The notes beneath the pieces are model-generated. The model was not told where the DNA came from, did no database searches, and saw nothing but the letters and a program-made list of their open reading frames with translations. A stretch of 57,113 nucleotides of DNA from JANPJV01 sp031425695. Its GTDB lineage: Bacteria; Pseudomonadota; Gammaproteobacteria; Xanthomonadales; SZUA-5. The stretch spans positions 1 through 57,113 of the forward strand of contig JANPJV010000216.1 in assembly GCA_031425695.1 (NCBI GenBank), given 5' to 3'. Both the position numbers and the translations under genes were made by a program. Positions 9,001-17,798 of this stretch are shown here, piece by piece; positions within the stretch are counted from its first letter, which is position 1; each line of letters opens with the position of its first letter.

Positions 9001-11171
9001 TCATGGCCGAAGAACAAGCCGCCATGGACTTCCCCCGAACGCGAGACGACCGCCGCAGCAAGATAGCTGCGGACAGGCGGGTGTCCCGGCGGCATGCCGT
9101 GGAATGGGGCACTCTGCCCGTAGCGTGGATCCAGCGCGACATCGTCGATACGCACGACGTCCTCGCCGCGAAAGGTCGGACCGAACACCGCAGTATTGCG
9201 GGGCATCGGGAAAGCCTCGAAGGCGGTCCGCGGAACGCCCGACAACGTATAGAGCGTGTAGGACTCTCCGGCCTCGCCTACTACGTTGTAGAAGAAGGCG
9301 CCCAACCGCGCGCCACACAATCGGGTGGCTTCATCCGTCACCACCTGGACGAGCCGGTTGAGGTCGGTTTCCTCACCCAGAAGTCGCGCCACGCGCAGCA
9401 GCGCCTCGGCAACCAGGGTCTGCTGGCGCAGGGCCTCCTCAGCCTGCCTTCGCTCGATGAACTGGCCGAGCGCACCCGCGACGGTGGCAGCCATCTCGAG
9501 CAGTTCCAGGTCTGGCTCCTCCAGGCGGCGGGTAAAAAATTCGATGACGCCGTGGAACTTGTCCCCGACCAGTACGGGACAGCCGAAGGCACTGTGGAGG
9601 CCTGAGGCGAGGGCGGCAGAAGCCCGTGGCAGGCTTGCGTCCTTGCCGAATTCGATCACCCAGCAGGGTTCGCGGGAGGCATCGACCCTTCCGGGGAAAC
9701 CCTGTCCTCGCGCAAGGACAAGTTCCGAGCTCGCCCGCAGGATTGGCGCCAGATCCCGATCGCCATTGGTCCAGGCACCGGTGCAGGCCAAGCCGTCGGA
9801 TGCTGGCGCCGTCGACCAGACGAATCCCGCTTCCCACTGCAGATGCTCGCAGATGGCCGCCAGGACTCCATGGGTCCCCTGCGCCACGGTCTCCGCGATT
9901 GCAAGGGCCTGCGTGGCGGCCGCCCGCGCGTTGCGCTGGCGTTCGGCGCGCCGCCGTGCACCAATATCGCGGAAGACGAGCACGCTGCCGATGACGCTGC
10001 CGTCCGCGTCGCGTATCGGGGCGGCGCTGTCGTCGATGGGTCGCTCGCTGCCATCTCGCGCGATCAACAGGGTGTGATTCGCGAGCCCGATGATGGTCCC
10101 GTGTTCGAGCGCCCGCACGGCCGGATTCTCGACTGGCGCGCGCGTCGTCTCATTGATGATGGGGAACACTTGCGCCAGCGCCCGACCCGCGGCGTCCGCC
10201 GATGACCAACCGGTGAGTTCCTCGGCGATCGGGTTCATGAACTGGACCCGCGCGAGGCGATCGGTGCTGATGACGGCGTCACCGATGCTGGCCAGCGTGA
10301 CTCGGAGCCGCTCGGTATGCTCCGCGAGCTGTGCGAGGTGCGCCTCGGCAGTGCGTCGAGAGGCTGCCTCTTCCGCCAGCAGTCGTGCCGCATCCTCAGC
10401 CTGCCTGCGTGAGGTGAGATCGCGGGTTACCTTGGCGAATCCCCGCAGCGATCCGTCGTCGCCACGCAAGGCGGTGATCACGACGTTGGCCCAGAAGCGC
10501 GAACCGTCCTTGCGGACACGCCAGCCCTCGTCCTCGAAGCGGCCAGCCTCGGCGGCGACGCGGAGCTCATGTTCGATCCAGCCGGTGTCGACCACCTCCT
10601 CGGGATAGAACATGGACAGGTGATGACCCAGGACCTCTGCCTCGTCGTATCCCTTGAGCACCTTGGCGCCGGCATTCCAGCTCGCGACGCGGCCCTCGGG
10701 ATCCACCATGAAGATGGCGTAGTCCCGGGTTCCTTGGACCACCAGTCGCAGTTGTTCGGCTTCACGGCTCGCTTGCTCGGCATGCCGAAACAAGTCGGCA
10801 TAGCCGCGCACCTTCGCCCTCAAGACAATGCGATCCACAGGCTTCGGCAGGGTGTCCACTGCGCCCAGCCGGTAGGCGCTTTCGAGGAAGGTTGGCGTTG
10901 GATCCGGAGGGATGAGGAGCACGATTGGCGTGGTCCGGGCCCGGCTCGAAGAGCGGATCGTTTCCACGCTGTTGAGCTCTTCCAGTGCCCCGCGCTCGAT
11001 GTCGACGAAGATCACCGCAAAGGTCTGAGCACTGGACAGTTCGCGCGCCTGCGCGGTCAGGCCATACATGCCTTCCAGCGCGTCGCTTTCAAGAATTTCG
11101 CGGAGCTGCGCAACCGCCGGCTCACTGTCCGCCAGAAACAGGACTGCGATCGGGGCGGGGACCTCTCTCAT
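6099..11171 (-). CDS. Hybrid sensor histidine kinase/response regulator, multi-PAS/GAF
   Basis: A 1690-residue phosphorelay protein. Residues about 7-125 form an N-terminal receiver-like domain (D57 in VIFVDIE, K110 in TLPKPVD). PAS domains follow at about 140-250 and 285-405, GAF domains at about 415-570 and 590-740, three more PAS domains to about 1135, and another GAF domain to about 1310. The kinase core has the phospho-acceptor H1337 in ATLAHELRNPL, an N-box in LLNNAAKYT and a G-box DTGLGIP. A C-terminal receiver has D1622 in LLDIGLPSMSG. No transmembrane segment is visible, so it should be cytoplasmic and sense soluble, redox or light-type signals through PAS/GAF. Its C-terminal half is clearly paralogous to the next kinase upstream. 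No separate output regulator is adjacent. Confidence 0.95.
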   Translation of the reverse strand: MREVPAPIAVLFLADSEPAVAQLREILESDALEGMYGLTAQARELSSAQTFAVIFVDIERGALEELNSVETIRSSSRARTTPIVLLIPPDPTPTFLESAYRLGAVDTLPKPVDRIVLRAKVRGYADLFRHAEQASREAEQLRLVVQGTRDYAIFMVDPEGRVASWNAGAKVLKGYDEAEVLGHHLSMFYPEEVVDTGWIEHELRVAAEAGRFEDEGWRVRKDGSRFWANVVITALRGDDGSLRGFAKVTRDLTSRRQAEDAARLLAEEAASRRTAEAHLAQLAEHTERLRVTLASIGDAVISTDRLARVQFMNPIAEELTGWSSADAAGRALAQVFPIINETTRAPVENPAVRALEHGTIIGLANHTLLIARDGSERPIDDSAAPIRDADGSVIGSVLVFRDIGARRRAERQRNARAAATQALAIAETVAQGTHGVLAAICEHLQWEAGFVWSTAPASDGLACTGAWTNGDRDLAPILRASSELVLARGQGFPGRVDASREPCWVIEFGKDASLPRASAALASGLHSAFGCPVLVGDKFHGVIEFFTRRLEEPDLELLEMAATVAGALGQFIERRQAEEALRQQTLVAEALLRVARLLGEETDLNRLVQVVTDEATRLCGARLGAFFYNVVGEAGESYTLYTLSGVPRTAFEAFPMPRNTAVFGPTFRGEDVVRIDDVALDPRYGQSAPFHGMPPGHPPVRSYLAAAVVSRSGEVHGGLFFGHEQPAVFTEHHERLLRGVAAQAAVAIDNARLYRSAQNAAERLNLALGAADLGDWSWDAETDVVTLSERATAIFGNEPGRSITWTQLQALLHPDDRERARAEVERVIEQRLPYAIEYRVMRPAADPRWVGALGRAVYDQAGGVTGMYGVVQDVSERRRLEQSLSDSEARFRSLMEQAPFSVQVISPTGRILRVNKSWEDLWGVTLEQIGDDYNILEDEQLEMLGVLPKIRSAFAGTAALVPAIRYDPNETLPDRSRHQDPVRWVAAVVYPIKDDAGVVQEVVIVHDDVTARQRAEDALRGSEERLRLALEAGQMGVWDWNVRTGELQWSDTLEPLHGLSKGEFGGTFHHFQQLIHPDDQREVGAAIEDALQRGGSFYTEFRNPRRDGSIHWIAGSGKVFTDQAGAPLRMLGIGLDVTTRRRNEQTAQFLSAASAALAAIVDFDSTLQKVASLAVPAFADWVAVDVLEANGELRRVAVSHVDAAKVRLGIQIHEKWPPPKDSPNGAWHIARTGEPELIPQIDDQLLEASVPDQEALAAIKQLGLRSYIGVPLTLRGKVRGVVTFVMAESGHTYDETDLAVAQELAHRTTVAIENAELYEEMRQADRRKDEFLATLAHELRNPLAPIRSGLDVLSLAGPEKPVVAQARVMMERQVDHLVRLVDDLLDVSRITRNRIELRKEVIPLTEAIHSAAETSGPLIQRTGNALTIELPSYPINVIADRVRLAQVFSNLLNNAAKYTPSGGEIALSAVLEGSQAVIRVRDTGLGIPTDSLGSIFEMFTQVHRGTANAQGGLGIGLTLVKRLVELHDGSVEARSEGPGAGSEFVVRLPAVADGQDAEPTISTPQVGQGASHRILVVDDNLDAAITLQMMLALMGHEVRTSDDGPAAIDSARDFRPQLVLLDIGLPSMSGYDVCRAMRKDPWAKTAILVALTGWGQEEDRRRSGDAGFDEHLVKPVDMDQLFRLLHRVRH

Positions 11172-11415
11172 CGACGAAGCTCGTGGTCTAAGTCAGACGG
11201 CAGTATGTCATGGGCGTTTGACCCGCGAAGAATCAGGCACCGCTTGTGCGCCAGGCGGGGGCAAGACACTGAAAACATATGTACGCCAGCATGAACCTCA
11301 GACTGCCAATCTTTGCGTGAAACCCTGATGCACGACCGGCAAGCGGAGGCTGTTTGCCAACCCCACTCAGATTCGACCATACAGTTCAGCAGCACCAGAG
11401 GAGCTGGCCCGCGGC

Positions 11416-14400
11416 TCAGCTACTCGCCGGCCGCAACGGCTCCAGCAACTTCACCAGTGCCCGGGCGTCAACCGGCTTGACCAGGTGGTGATCGAAGCCC
11501 GCTTCCTGCGACCGCCGCCGGTCTTCGTCCTGCCCCCAGCCGGTCAACGCGACCAGCATGGCGGACTTGCCCCAAGGCTGTTCGCGGACGCGGCTGCACG
11601 CTTCATAGCCGTTCAGTTTTGGCATTCCGATGTCGAGCAGGATCACATCGGGGCGCAAGGTCTCGGCCAGGGTCACCGCCTGCAAACCGTCGTTGGCGAT
11701 GGTCACCTCGTTTCCGAGTAGTTGCAGTAGCTGACCCAGCGACTCGGCCGAGTCGACATTGTCGTCGGCAACCAGTATTCGGCAAAGGCGCGACGAGCGA
11801 AACGGTTGTTCGGCTTCTGGCTGCTCGCTTGCACGAACCGGTGGCAATGCCACTGGCAGACGCACGACGAACTCGCTACCGCGCCCCTCACCTTCACTGC
11901 GGGCCACGATGGTCCCACCGTGCATTTCCACGAGACCCTTGGCCAGCGAAAGCCCGATTCCCAAACCGCCCGTGGTCTTTTCCAAGGCGCGGTCGACTTG
12001 CGTAAACATCTCGAAGACCTTGCCAAGCATCGCAGGCGGAATGCCGATTCCGTTATCGGCGACGGTCAGCACCGCCGTGTCGTCCTCGCGACGGGCGGCC
12101 AGCCGCACCGTCCCACCCAAGTGGGTGTATTTCGCCGCGTTATTGAGCAGGTTGGACAGGACCTGGGCGAGCCGGGTGGCGTCGCCATCGAGGAAGATCG
12201 GTTCGTCCGGCAGGTCAACGGCCAAGGCGTGCCCGGCCTGCTCGATGGCCGGCCGGCTGGTCTCGATCGCGGCACCGATCACCTCACTCAAAGCGACGCT
12301 CTCGCGGCGAAGTTCCAACTTGCCGCTGGTCACCCGGCGCACGTCGAGCAGGTCGTCGACCAGCCGGACCAGCTGGGTCAGTTGCCGCTCCATCATGGTG
12401 CGGGCCTGCTCGAGTGTTCCGGACGCGCCGGCCAGGCGCATGACGTGCAGTCCGTTGCTGATCGGCGCCAGCGGGTTGCGAAGCTCGTGGGCCAGCGTCG
12501 CCAGGAACTCGTCCTTGCGCCGGTCCGCGTCGCGCAATCCGGTCTCGGCGTTCTTGTACTCGGTCACGTCGAGGCAAGAGCCGATATACCCGTCGAACTC
12601 GCCACCCGGTCCATAGCGGGGGACGCCATTATCGATCAGCCAGCGGTACTCGCCGTCGTGTCGACGCAACCGAAACTCCATGGAGAACGGCGTACGCGCT
12701 TCGAAGGCGGCAGTGTAGGTCTGCAGGCAGCCTTCCAAGTCCTCGTGGTGGACACCTTCGATCCAGCCATTGCCGCGCTCCTCGGCCAGCGATCGGCCGG
12801 TGAAGGCAAGCCACGGCTGGTTGAACCAGTAGCACAATTTGTCCGCGCCGCTGAGCCAGATCAGGACGGGGGCGGCGTCGGCCACCAGGCGGAAACGCAC
12901 CTCGCTCTCGCGCAATGCGGTCTCGGCGTATTTACGATCGGTGATGTCGATGCCCGCCGACTGCGCTTCCAGCACGCTGCCATTGGCATCGAAGTGCAAG
13001 CCGCGGTTGGTCCACAGCATCCAGCGCTCGCCGCCCTGGGTCATGAACCGGTTTTCGATCCTCACCTCCGGGGCATCCGGCGTGAGCCCATCGAGCATCG
13101 ACTTCACCGCGGAACGGTCCGTGGCGGGGATGAGGCCCCAGAAATTGCTGCCCTCCAACGCTTCTTTCGACGTCCCCACCGCGCGGGCATAAGCGGCATT
13201 CGCAAAGAGGATCGTACCGTCGACGCGGAATCGGCAGACCATCTCCGACTGGCCTTCCACCACGGCACGGTAGCGTGCTTCGCTCGCGTGAAGGGCTGCT
13301 TCGGCACCCGCGCGCTCGACCGCCGCCCAGGTGCGCTCGGCGGTGTCCTCAATCACGGCAACTTCTTGCGGACTCCACTCGCGCCGGCGGCAGACGTGGA
13401 CGGCCATGCCGGCCACGAACCGGCCGCCCTTCACCAGCGGAACACCCACTTGGCCGCGCACCTCAATGGCCGCGAAGGCCGCTTGCTCGCCGGGCGTTCT
13501 GGTTGGATCGGTGGTCGCGTCCGCCTCGATGACCGTGCGGCCGCTGAGCAGCACGGCGAGCAGGTCCGGGCCGAAGGCGGCGACCGGGTAGCGGCCAGCG
13601 AGCGGCTGGACGCCTGCGGTGTAATCGCGCTCGATGACGTACTCGTCGCCGCGGATCTCGAAGTAGACCACCCGGTTCGCCCCCAGATGCTCGCCGAGGA
13701 CCCGGCTGGCCTCGGCCTGCACGTCGATCGGGTCGGACAAGGGGCGCAAGGTATCGGCCAATCGAACCAGGAACGCCTGCCGCTCCTCGGCCAGCCGGCG
13801 GTCGGTGACATCACAGACGATGCCCAGCATCCGCTCGCCTTGTCCCACGTCGTCACGGCGGATGAGGGCCTTGGTCCAGATATGTCGGATCGCCCCGTCC
13901 GCCCGGCGAATGCGACACTCGAGAGCCCAGGCCGAGTCCGTCGCTACCGCCCGTTGGAAGCTTGCGTCCACCAGCGCCCGGTCGTCCGGGATGACGTGTT
14001 GCAGAAAGGTCTCGTAGGTCCACTCCGGCAGGAGGGCGTCGTATCCGAATATCTGGTCGTGGCGCAGCGTGCGGGTCGCCGTGTGATCGGCGAGGCTGAG
14101 TGACCACTGGCCAAGCTCGGCGGCGGCAAGGGCGAAGTCCAACTGCTCCTGCCCCTCCCGCAATTGCCGTTCCGCCTCCTTGCGCTCGGTCACGTCGCGA
14201 GTCGTCCCGGCCACCGCCTCGACCTCGCCATCGGCTCCGAAGACGGGTACGAAGATGTACTCGTACTGGCGTCGCCCGTGGGTCCCGTTGAACGGCACCT
14301 CGCCGCGGAGCGGCTGCCGCGTGGCCCGCTCCTGGTCGATCTCCCGATCATGCATCTGTGCATGCCACGGCTCGTACCCGATCTCCAGGAAGGTCTTGCC

Positions 14401-17244
14401 AATCGCACCGTCGTGGCCGCGGCCCCACATGTGGATGAGGGCATCGTTGGCATACGTCACCTTGTGGTCCAGGCTGAACACATAGACAAAGTCAGGGGTG
14501 TTTTCCAGGACCGTTTCGTACACCTTTCGCCTGGAATCGGCGACGAGCCGCGCCATCTCCTCCTCGATCCGCTTCTGTTCAGTGATATCGAGAAAAGTGA
14601 GGACCACGCCGGCGATGCGGTCATCATCGGTGCGATAAGGCTGGGTGCGGGCGATGTACCAGCGCTCGCCTGCGCGCACTTCGCGCTGCGCGGGCTGGAG
14701 GTGTGCCAGCGAGCGTTCCGCGTCGCTGACAATCTGCGGGTAGTCGAGTTGGTGGCTGAGGTCGGACAGCGGGCGGCCAAGATCGGTGGCGATGAAATTG
14801 AAGAGCGCCTTGGCCGAGGGCGTGAAGCGCTTGATGCGCAGTTCGCGGTCCAGAAAGACGGTGGCGATGTCGGTGGCGGCCATCAGGTTTTGCAGGTCGC
14901 TGTTGGAGCGTGCAAGGCGGTCGACGTTGCTCTTCAGTTCGTCGTTCACCGTGCTCAGTTCTTCGTTGATCGACTGCAATTCTTCGCGGCTCGTTTCCAA
15001 CTCCTCGGTCGCAGAGCGCAGCTCCTCGTTGATTGCCTGCAGCTCTTCGTTGCTTGCTTTGAGCTCCTCGGTGGACGCCTCCGATTGCTCGATCGTGTCG
15101 CGCAGATGCGCCTTCGTCGCCACCAGCTCGCGCTCCAGGTGCAGCGCCGCCTGGTCAGCGTCGGCGTTTCTCAGCGCGGCGACGGTGACGTTTCCGTCCG
15201 GGGCATGCGCTTCGAAGACGACCAGCAGAAAATCCGGCGCAAGGTCGGCCGCGGGGGTGACGCGGATGTCCACCAGGCTGCGCACATCGCCCGTATCGAC
15301 CGGGACGCGGATCGCCGTCGTCGCGGTCAGCGTTTGCGCGGCGGCGTAGAGCGCGGCGCGCAATTCCAAGCGGAGCATCGGATGCACGATACGCAACAAG
15401 TTGCGCGTCGGCTCGCCGCCGGTAAATTGAAGGAAGCGGCCCGCCGACTCGGAGAGATGGACGATCTCGTGCGCGGAATTAATCAGGATCGAGGGCGGGG
15501 AAAAGCGCTCGATCAACCGGTAATGCAGTTCGCCTGGCGGCAATCCGCTGTCGAAGGGCATGCTCTGGTCCAGCACCGACTGCACGCTCTCGACCGACAC
15601 GCGCCCCGGCATCGTTGGTCGTTCCCGCGTGCGCTCCTGCAGCGCCAGCGCGCGGGCCAGGGTGCTCGGCCCGGCGGGCACGGTGATGAGCCGTTGCGGC
15701 GCCGGCCGCTGGCTGTACAGTCGCTGCTTCTTGTCGAGCACCGAAAACAGCGGACTGCTTTCGTCCACCGACTCCGAGGTGCCGAGAAAGAGCCGGCCGC
15801 CCGGCCGCAGAGCGAAGTGAAAAATATCGAAGGCTCGGTTTTGCGCCTCGCGCGTCAGGTAGATCAGCAGATTCCGGCAGGAGACCAGGTCAAGCCGCGA
15901 GAACGGCGAATCCTTGAGCAAATCGTGCGGCGCAAAAAGCACGATCTCGCGCACCGTGCGCCGCACCCGGTAGCCGCCGTGTTCGTGGATGAAGAAGTGC
16001 CGCAGGCGCTCGTCGCTGACATCCGCAGCGATCGTATTCGGGTACAGGCCTTCGCGGGCTTCGCGAATGACCTCCTCGTCAAGATCGGTGGCAAACACTT
16101 GCAGCTGTGGGGGACCGACCAGCGTATTGGCATGTTCGCAAAGCAGCATGGCGATGGAGTAAGCCTCCTCGCCGGTGGCGCAGCCCGCCACCCAGACGCG
16201 CACCGTATCGCTCGCCTCCTTGCCCTTGAACAGCGCCGGGATGTGGCGCTCCAGCTCTGCGAAAGCAGCCGGGTCGCGGAAAAAGTTGGTCACGGAAATG
16301 AGCAGGTCTTGCAGCAGCGCGCCGGCTTCGCCCGCGTGGGTGCGTAGATAAACCAGGTAAGCCGGCAGGTCGCGCAGGCCATTCACCTGCATCCGGCGCG
16401 CGACGCGACGAACGATGGTGGCGCGTTTGTAGCAGGAGAAATCGCGACCCGTCCGCATGTGCAGAAATGCCAGCACATCGCGCAGCGCCGCTTCGTGCTC
16501 GTCGGGCGAAAGCTCCACTGTTCTCGCCGGGTGCGGTCCATCCTCGCCCGGAAGTGTTACCTCTGCGCGCTGTTTCATGTAGGCCAGCAGCTTCGCGGGC
16601 ATCTGCTTGACCGTGAGTACCCAGTCCACTACGCCCGTGGCGATGGCCGCGCGCGGCATATCCGAGTGCTCGGCCTCGTCAGGGTCCTGTGCGATGGTCA
16701 GTCCGCCGAGTTCCTTGACCCGCTTCAACCCAAGCGCTCCATCGCCGCCCGCGCCGGAGAGCACCACCGCCAAGGCTTGCGCCCCGTGGGTTTCGGCCAG
16801 CGTCCGGAAAAAGTAGTCGATCGCCATGCGCTTTCCACGCTGTTCCTGCGCATCGAAGAGGCGTAGCGACCCATCGGCCGCGGCAAGGAACTTGCCCGGC
16901 GGGATCACATACACGCAGTTTGGCTTTACTTCGACCCCGTCCGTCGCCGCCACCACCGGCATCGTCGTCGAGCGCTGGAACATCTCCGCCAGGGTGCTCT
17001 CGTGCGTCGGCGAAATATGCAGGACAACCACGAACGCCATTCCGGAATCTCCCGGCATGGTCGCAAAGAATTCCTGTAGCGCCGCGATACTGCCGGCCGA
17101 CCCGCCCAGCCCCACCATTGGCAGCAAGCCATCACCGCGGTGCAGGAGGCCGATCTCCATTTCGTCGGCGCGCGACGGATCAGTGGCAACGTGATTAGCC
17201 GCTTGGACGGGTGGTTCTTTCATCTGTGAGCTTGCCCCGGACAA
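11416..17244 (-). CDS. CheB-CheR-PAS-histidine kinase-receiver fusion
   Basis: A 1942-residue fusion. A CheB methylesterase domain spans about 42-225, with S49 in GLGGSAGS, H76 in VVLHISP and D168 in GAGGDGALG. A CheR methyltransferase domain spans about 245-500, with the SAM-binding motif VAGCATGEEAYS at 352-363. A divergent PAS is followed by a coiled coil made of repeated EELQ/EELR units. Several PAS modules and a GAF module follow. The kinase core has H1586 in ATLAHELRNPL and the N-box at about 1702. The C-terminal receiver has acidic pocket ADDN and D1871 in LLDIGMPKLNG. No membrane segment is seen. The first possible start is TTG at 17244; an ATG at 17223 (MKEPPVQ) is an alternative. 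It may link methylation-type adaptation with a phosphorelay, but no chemoreceptor gene is nearby. Confidence 0.95.
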   Translation of the reverse strand: MSGASSQMKEPPVQAANHVATDPSRADEMEIGLLHRGDGLLPMVGLGGSAGSIAALQEFFATMPGDSGMAFVVVLHISPTHESTLAEMFQRSTTMPVVAATDGVEVKPNCVYVIPPGKFLAAADGSLRLFDAQEQRGKRMAIDYFFRTLAETHGAQALAVVLSGAGGDGALGLKRVKELGGLTIAQDPDEAEHSDMPRAAIATGVVDWVLTVKQMPAKLLAYMKQRAEVTLPGEDGPHPARTVELSPDEHEAALRDVLAFLHMRTGRDFSCYKRATIVRRVARRMQVNGLRDLPAYLVYLRTHAGEAGALLQDLLISVTNFFRDPAAFAELERHIPALFKGKEASDTVRVWVAGCATGEEAYSIAMLLCEHANTLVGPPQLQVFATDLDEEVIREAREGLYPNTIAADVSDERLRHFFIHEHGGYRVRRTVREIVLFAPHDLLKDSPFSRLDLVSCRNLLIYLTREAQNRAFDIFHFALRPGGRLFLGTSESVDESSPLFSVLDKKQRLYSQRPAPQRLITVPAGPSTLARALALQERTRERPTMPGRVSVESVQSVLDQSMPFDSGLPPGELHYRLIERFSPPSILINSAHEIVHLSESAGRFLQFTGGEPTRNLLRIVHPMLRLELRAALYAAAQTLTATTAIRVPVDTGDVRSLVDIRVTPAADLAPDFLLVVFEAHAPDGNVTVAALRNADADQAALHLERELVATKAHLRDTIEQSEASTEELKASNEELQAINEELRSATEELETSREELQSINEELSTVNDELKSNVDRLARSNSDLQNLMAATDIATVFLDRELRIKRFTPSAKALFNFIATDLGRPLSDLSHQLDYPQIVSDAERSLAHLQPAQREVRAGERWYIARTQPYRTDDDRIAGVVLTFLDITEQKRIEEEMARLVADSRRKVYETVLENTPDFVYVFSLDHKVTYANDALIHMWGRGHDGAIGKTFLEIGYEPWHAQMHDREIDQERATRQPLRGEVPFNGTHGRRQYEYIFVPVFGADGEVEAVAGTTRDVTERKEAERQLREGQEQLDFALAAAELGQWSLSLADHTATRTLRHDQIFGYDALLPEWTYETFLQHVIPDDRALVDASFQRAVATDSAWALECRIRRADGAIRHIWTKALIRRDDVGQGERMLGIVCDVTDRRLAEERQAFLVRLADTLRPLSDPIDVQAEASRVLGEHLGANRVVYFEIRGDEYVIERDYTAGVQPLAGRYPVAAFGPDLLAVLLSGRTVIEADATTDPTRTPGEQAAFAAIEVRGQVGVPLVKGGRFVAGMAVHVCRRREWSPQEVAVIEDTAERTWAAVERAGAEAALHASEARYRAVVEGQSEMVCRFRVDGTILFANAAYARAVGTSKEALEGSNFWGLIPATDRSAVKSMLDGLTPDAPEVRIENRFMTQGGERWMLWTNRGLHFDANGSVLEAQSAGIDITDRKYAETALRESEVRFRLVADAAPVLIWLSGADKLCYWFNQPWLAFTGRSLAEERGNGWIEGVHHEDLEGCLQTYTAAFEARTPFSMEFRLRRHDGEYRWLIDNGVPRYGPGGEFDGYIGSCLDVTEYKNAETGLRDADRRKDEFLATLAHELRNPLAPISNGLHVMRLAGASGTLEQARTMMERQLTQLVRLVDDLLDVRRVTSGKLELRRESVALSEVIGAAIETSRPAIEQAGHALAVDLPDEPIFLDGDATRLAQVLSNLLNNAAKYTHLGGTVRLAARREDDTAVLTVADNGIGIPPAMLGKVFEMFTQVDRALEKTTGGLGIGLSLAKGLVEMHGGTIVARSEGEGRGSEFVVRLPVALPPVRASEQPEAEQPFRSSRLCRILVADDNVDSAESLGQLLQLLGNEVTIANDGLQAVTLAETLRPDVILLDIGMPKLNGYEACSRVREQPWGKSAMLVALTGWGQDEDRRRSQEAGFDHHLVKPVDARALVKLLEPLRPASS

Positions 17245-17798
17245 CGTCCTAGTTCGGTATCGGCACGCCAGCCTGACGCGCTTGACGGCCTTCCTTGAGA
17301 TCCGAACTTTACCGGACCTGCAGCGAAAACGTCGTATCCACGAGGCCTTTTAAGCACGGTGCTCCGCGGCTGCCGGGTACCGATCGACAGCGTTGGCGGC
17401 AGCGCTGGAACTGGTCATGCATGGGCCTCCAAGTGGTAGCCAGGATCGGCAATTGAGCGAGCCGCGTTGCGGCGCGCAGGTTGCGACGCCGCGCGAGGCA
17501 CGCAGTGACTTGTTCGGACGCCCGCCCGACTTGCGCCAAGCGCTGGTGATCCAACTCACAAAAAGAATCCCGGGTGTGCGGGATCTAGTGAGCGTGCAGT
17601 TGTTTACGTCCCAACGCTGTCTCCGTGCCCACCCCGATACGCGGATCAGCCTTCGGATATCCGCGTGACGCGCAGATACTTGTGCTGCCGCTCGGCAACG
17701 CTTTTGCGGGCTGTAGCTCATCGCGCAGGCGGGCAGTCATCGTGGGCGGGCGAAGACGCGGTGTATCGTAAGGGTCAGTCCGGGCCCGGGGGCCGCCA
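17245..17798. other. Divergent intergenic region, 554 bases
   Basis: This gap lies between the CheB-CheR kinase (minus) and the FG-GAP protein (plus). It contains one clear hairpin, ACGCGGAT at 17639-17646 pairing with ATCCGCGT at 17659-17666. The open frames inside it have no recognisable domain, signal peptide or good ribosome-binding site, so I do not call genes. Promoters for both flanking genes should be here. Confidence 0.4.
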
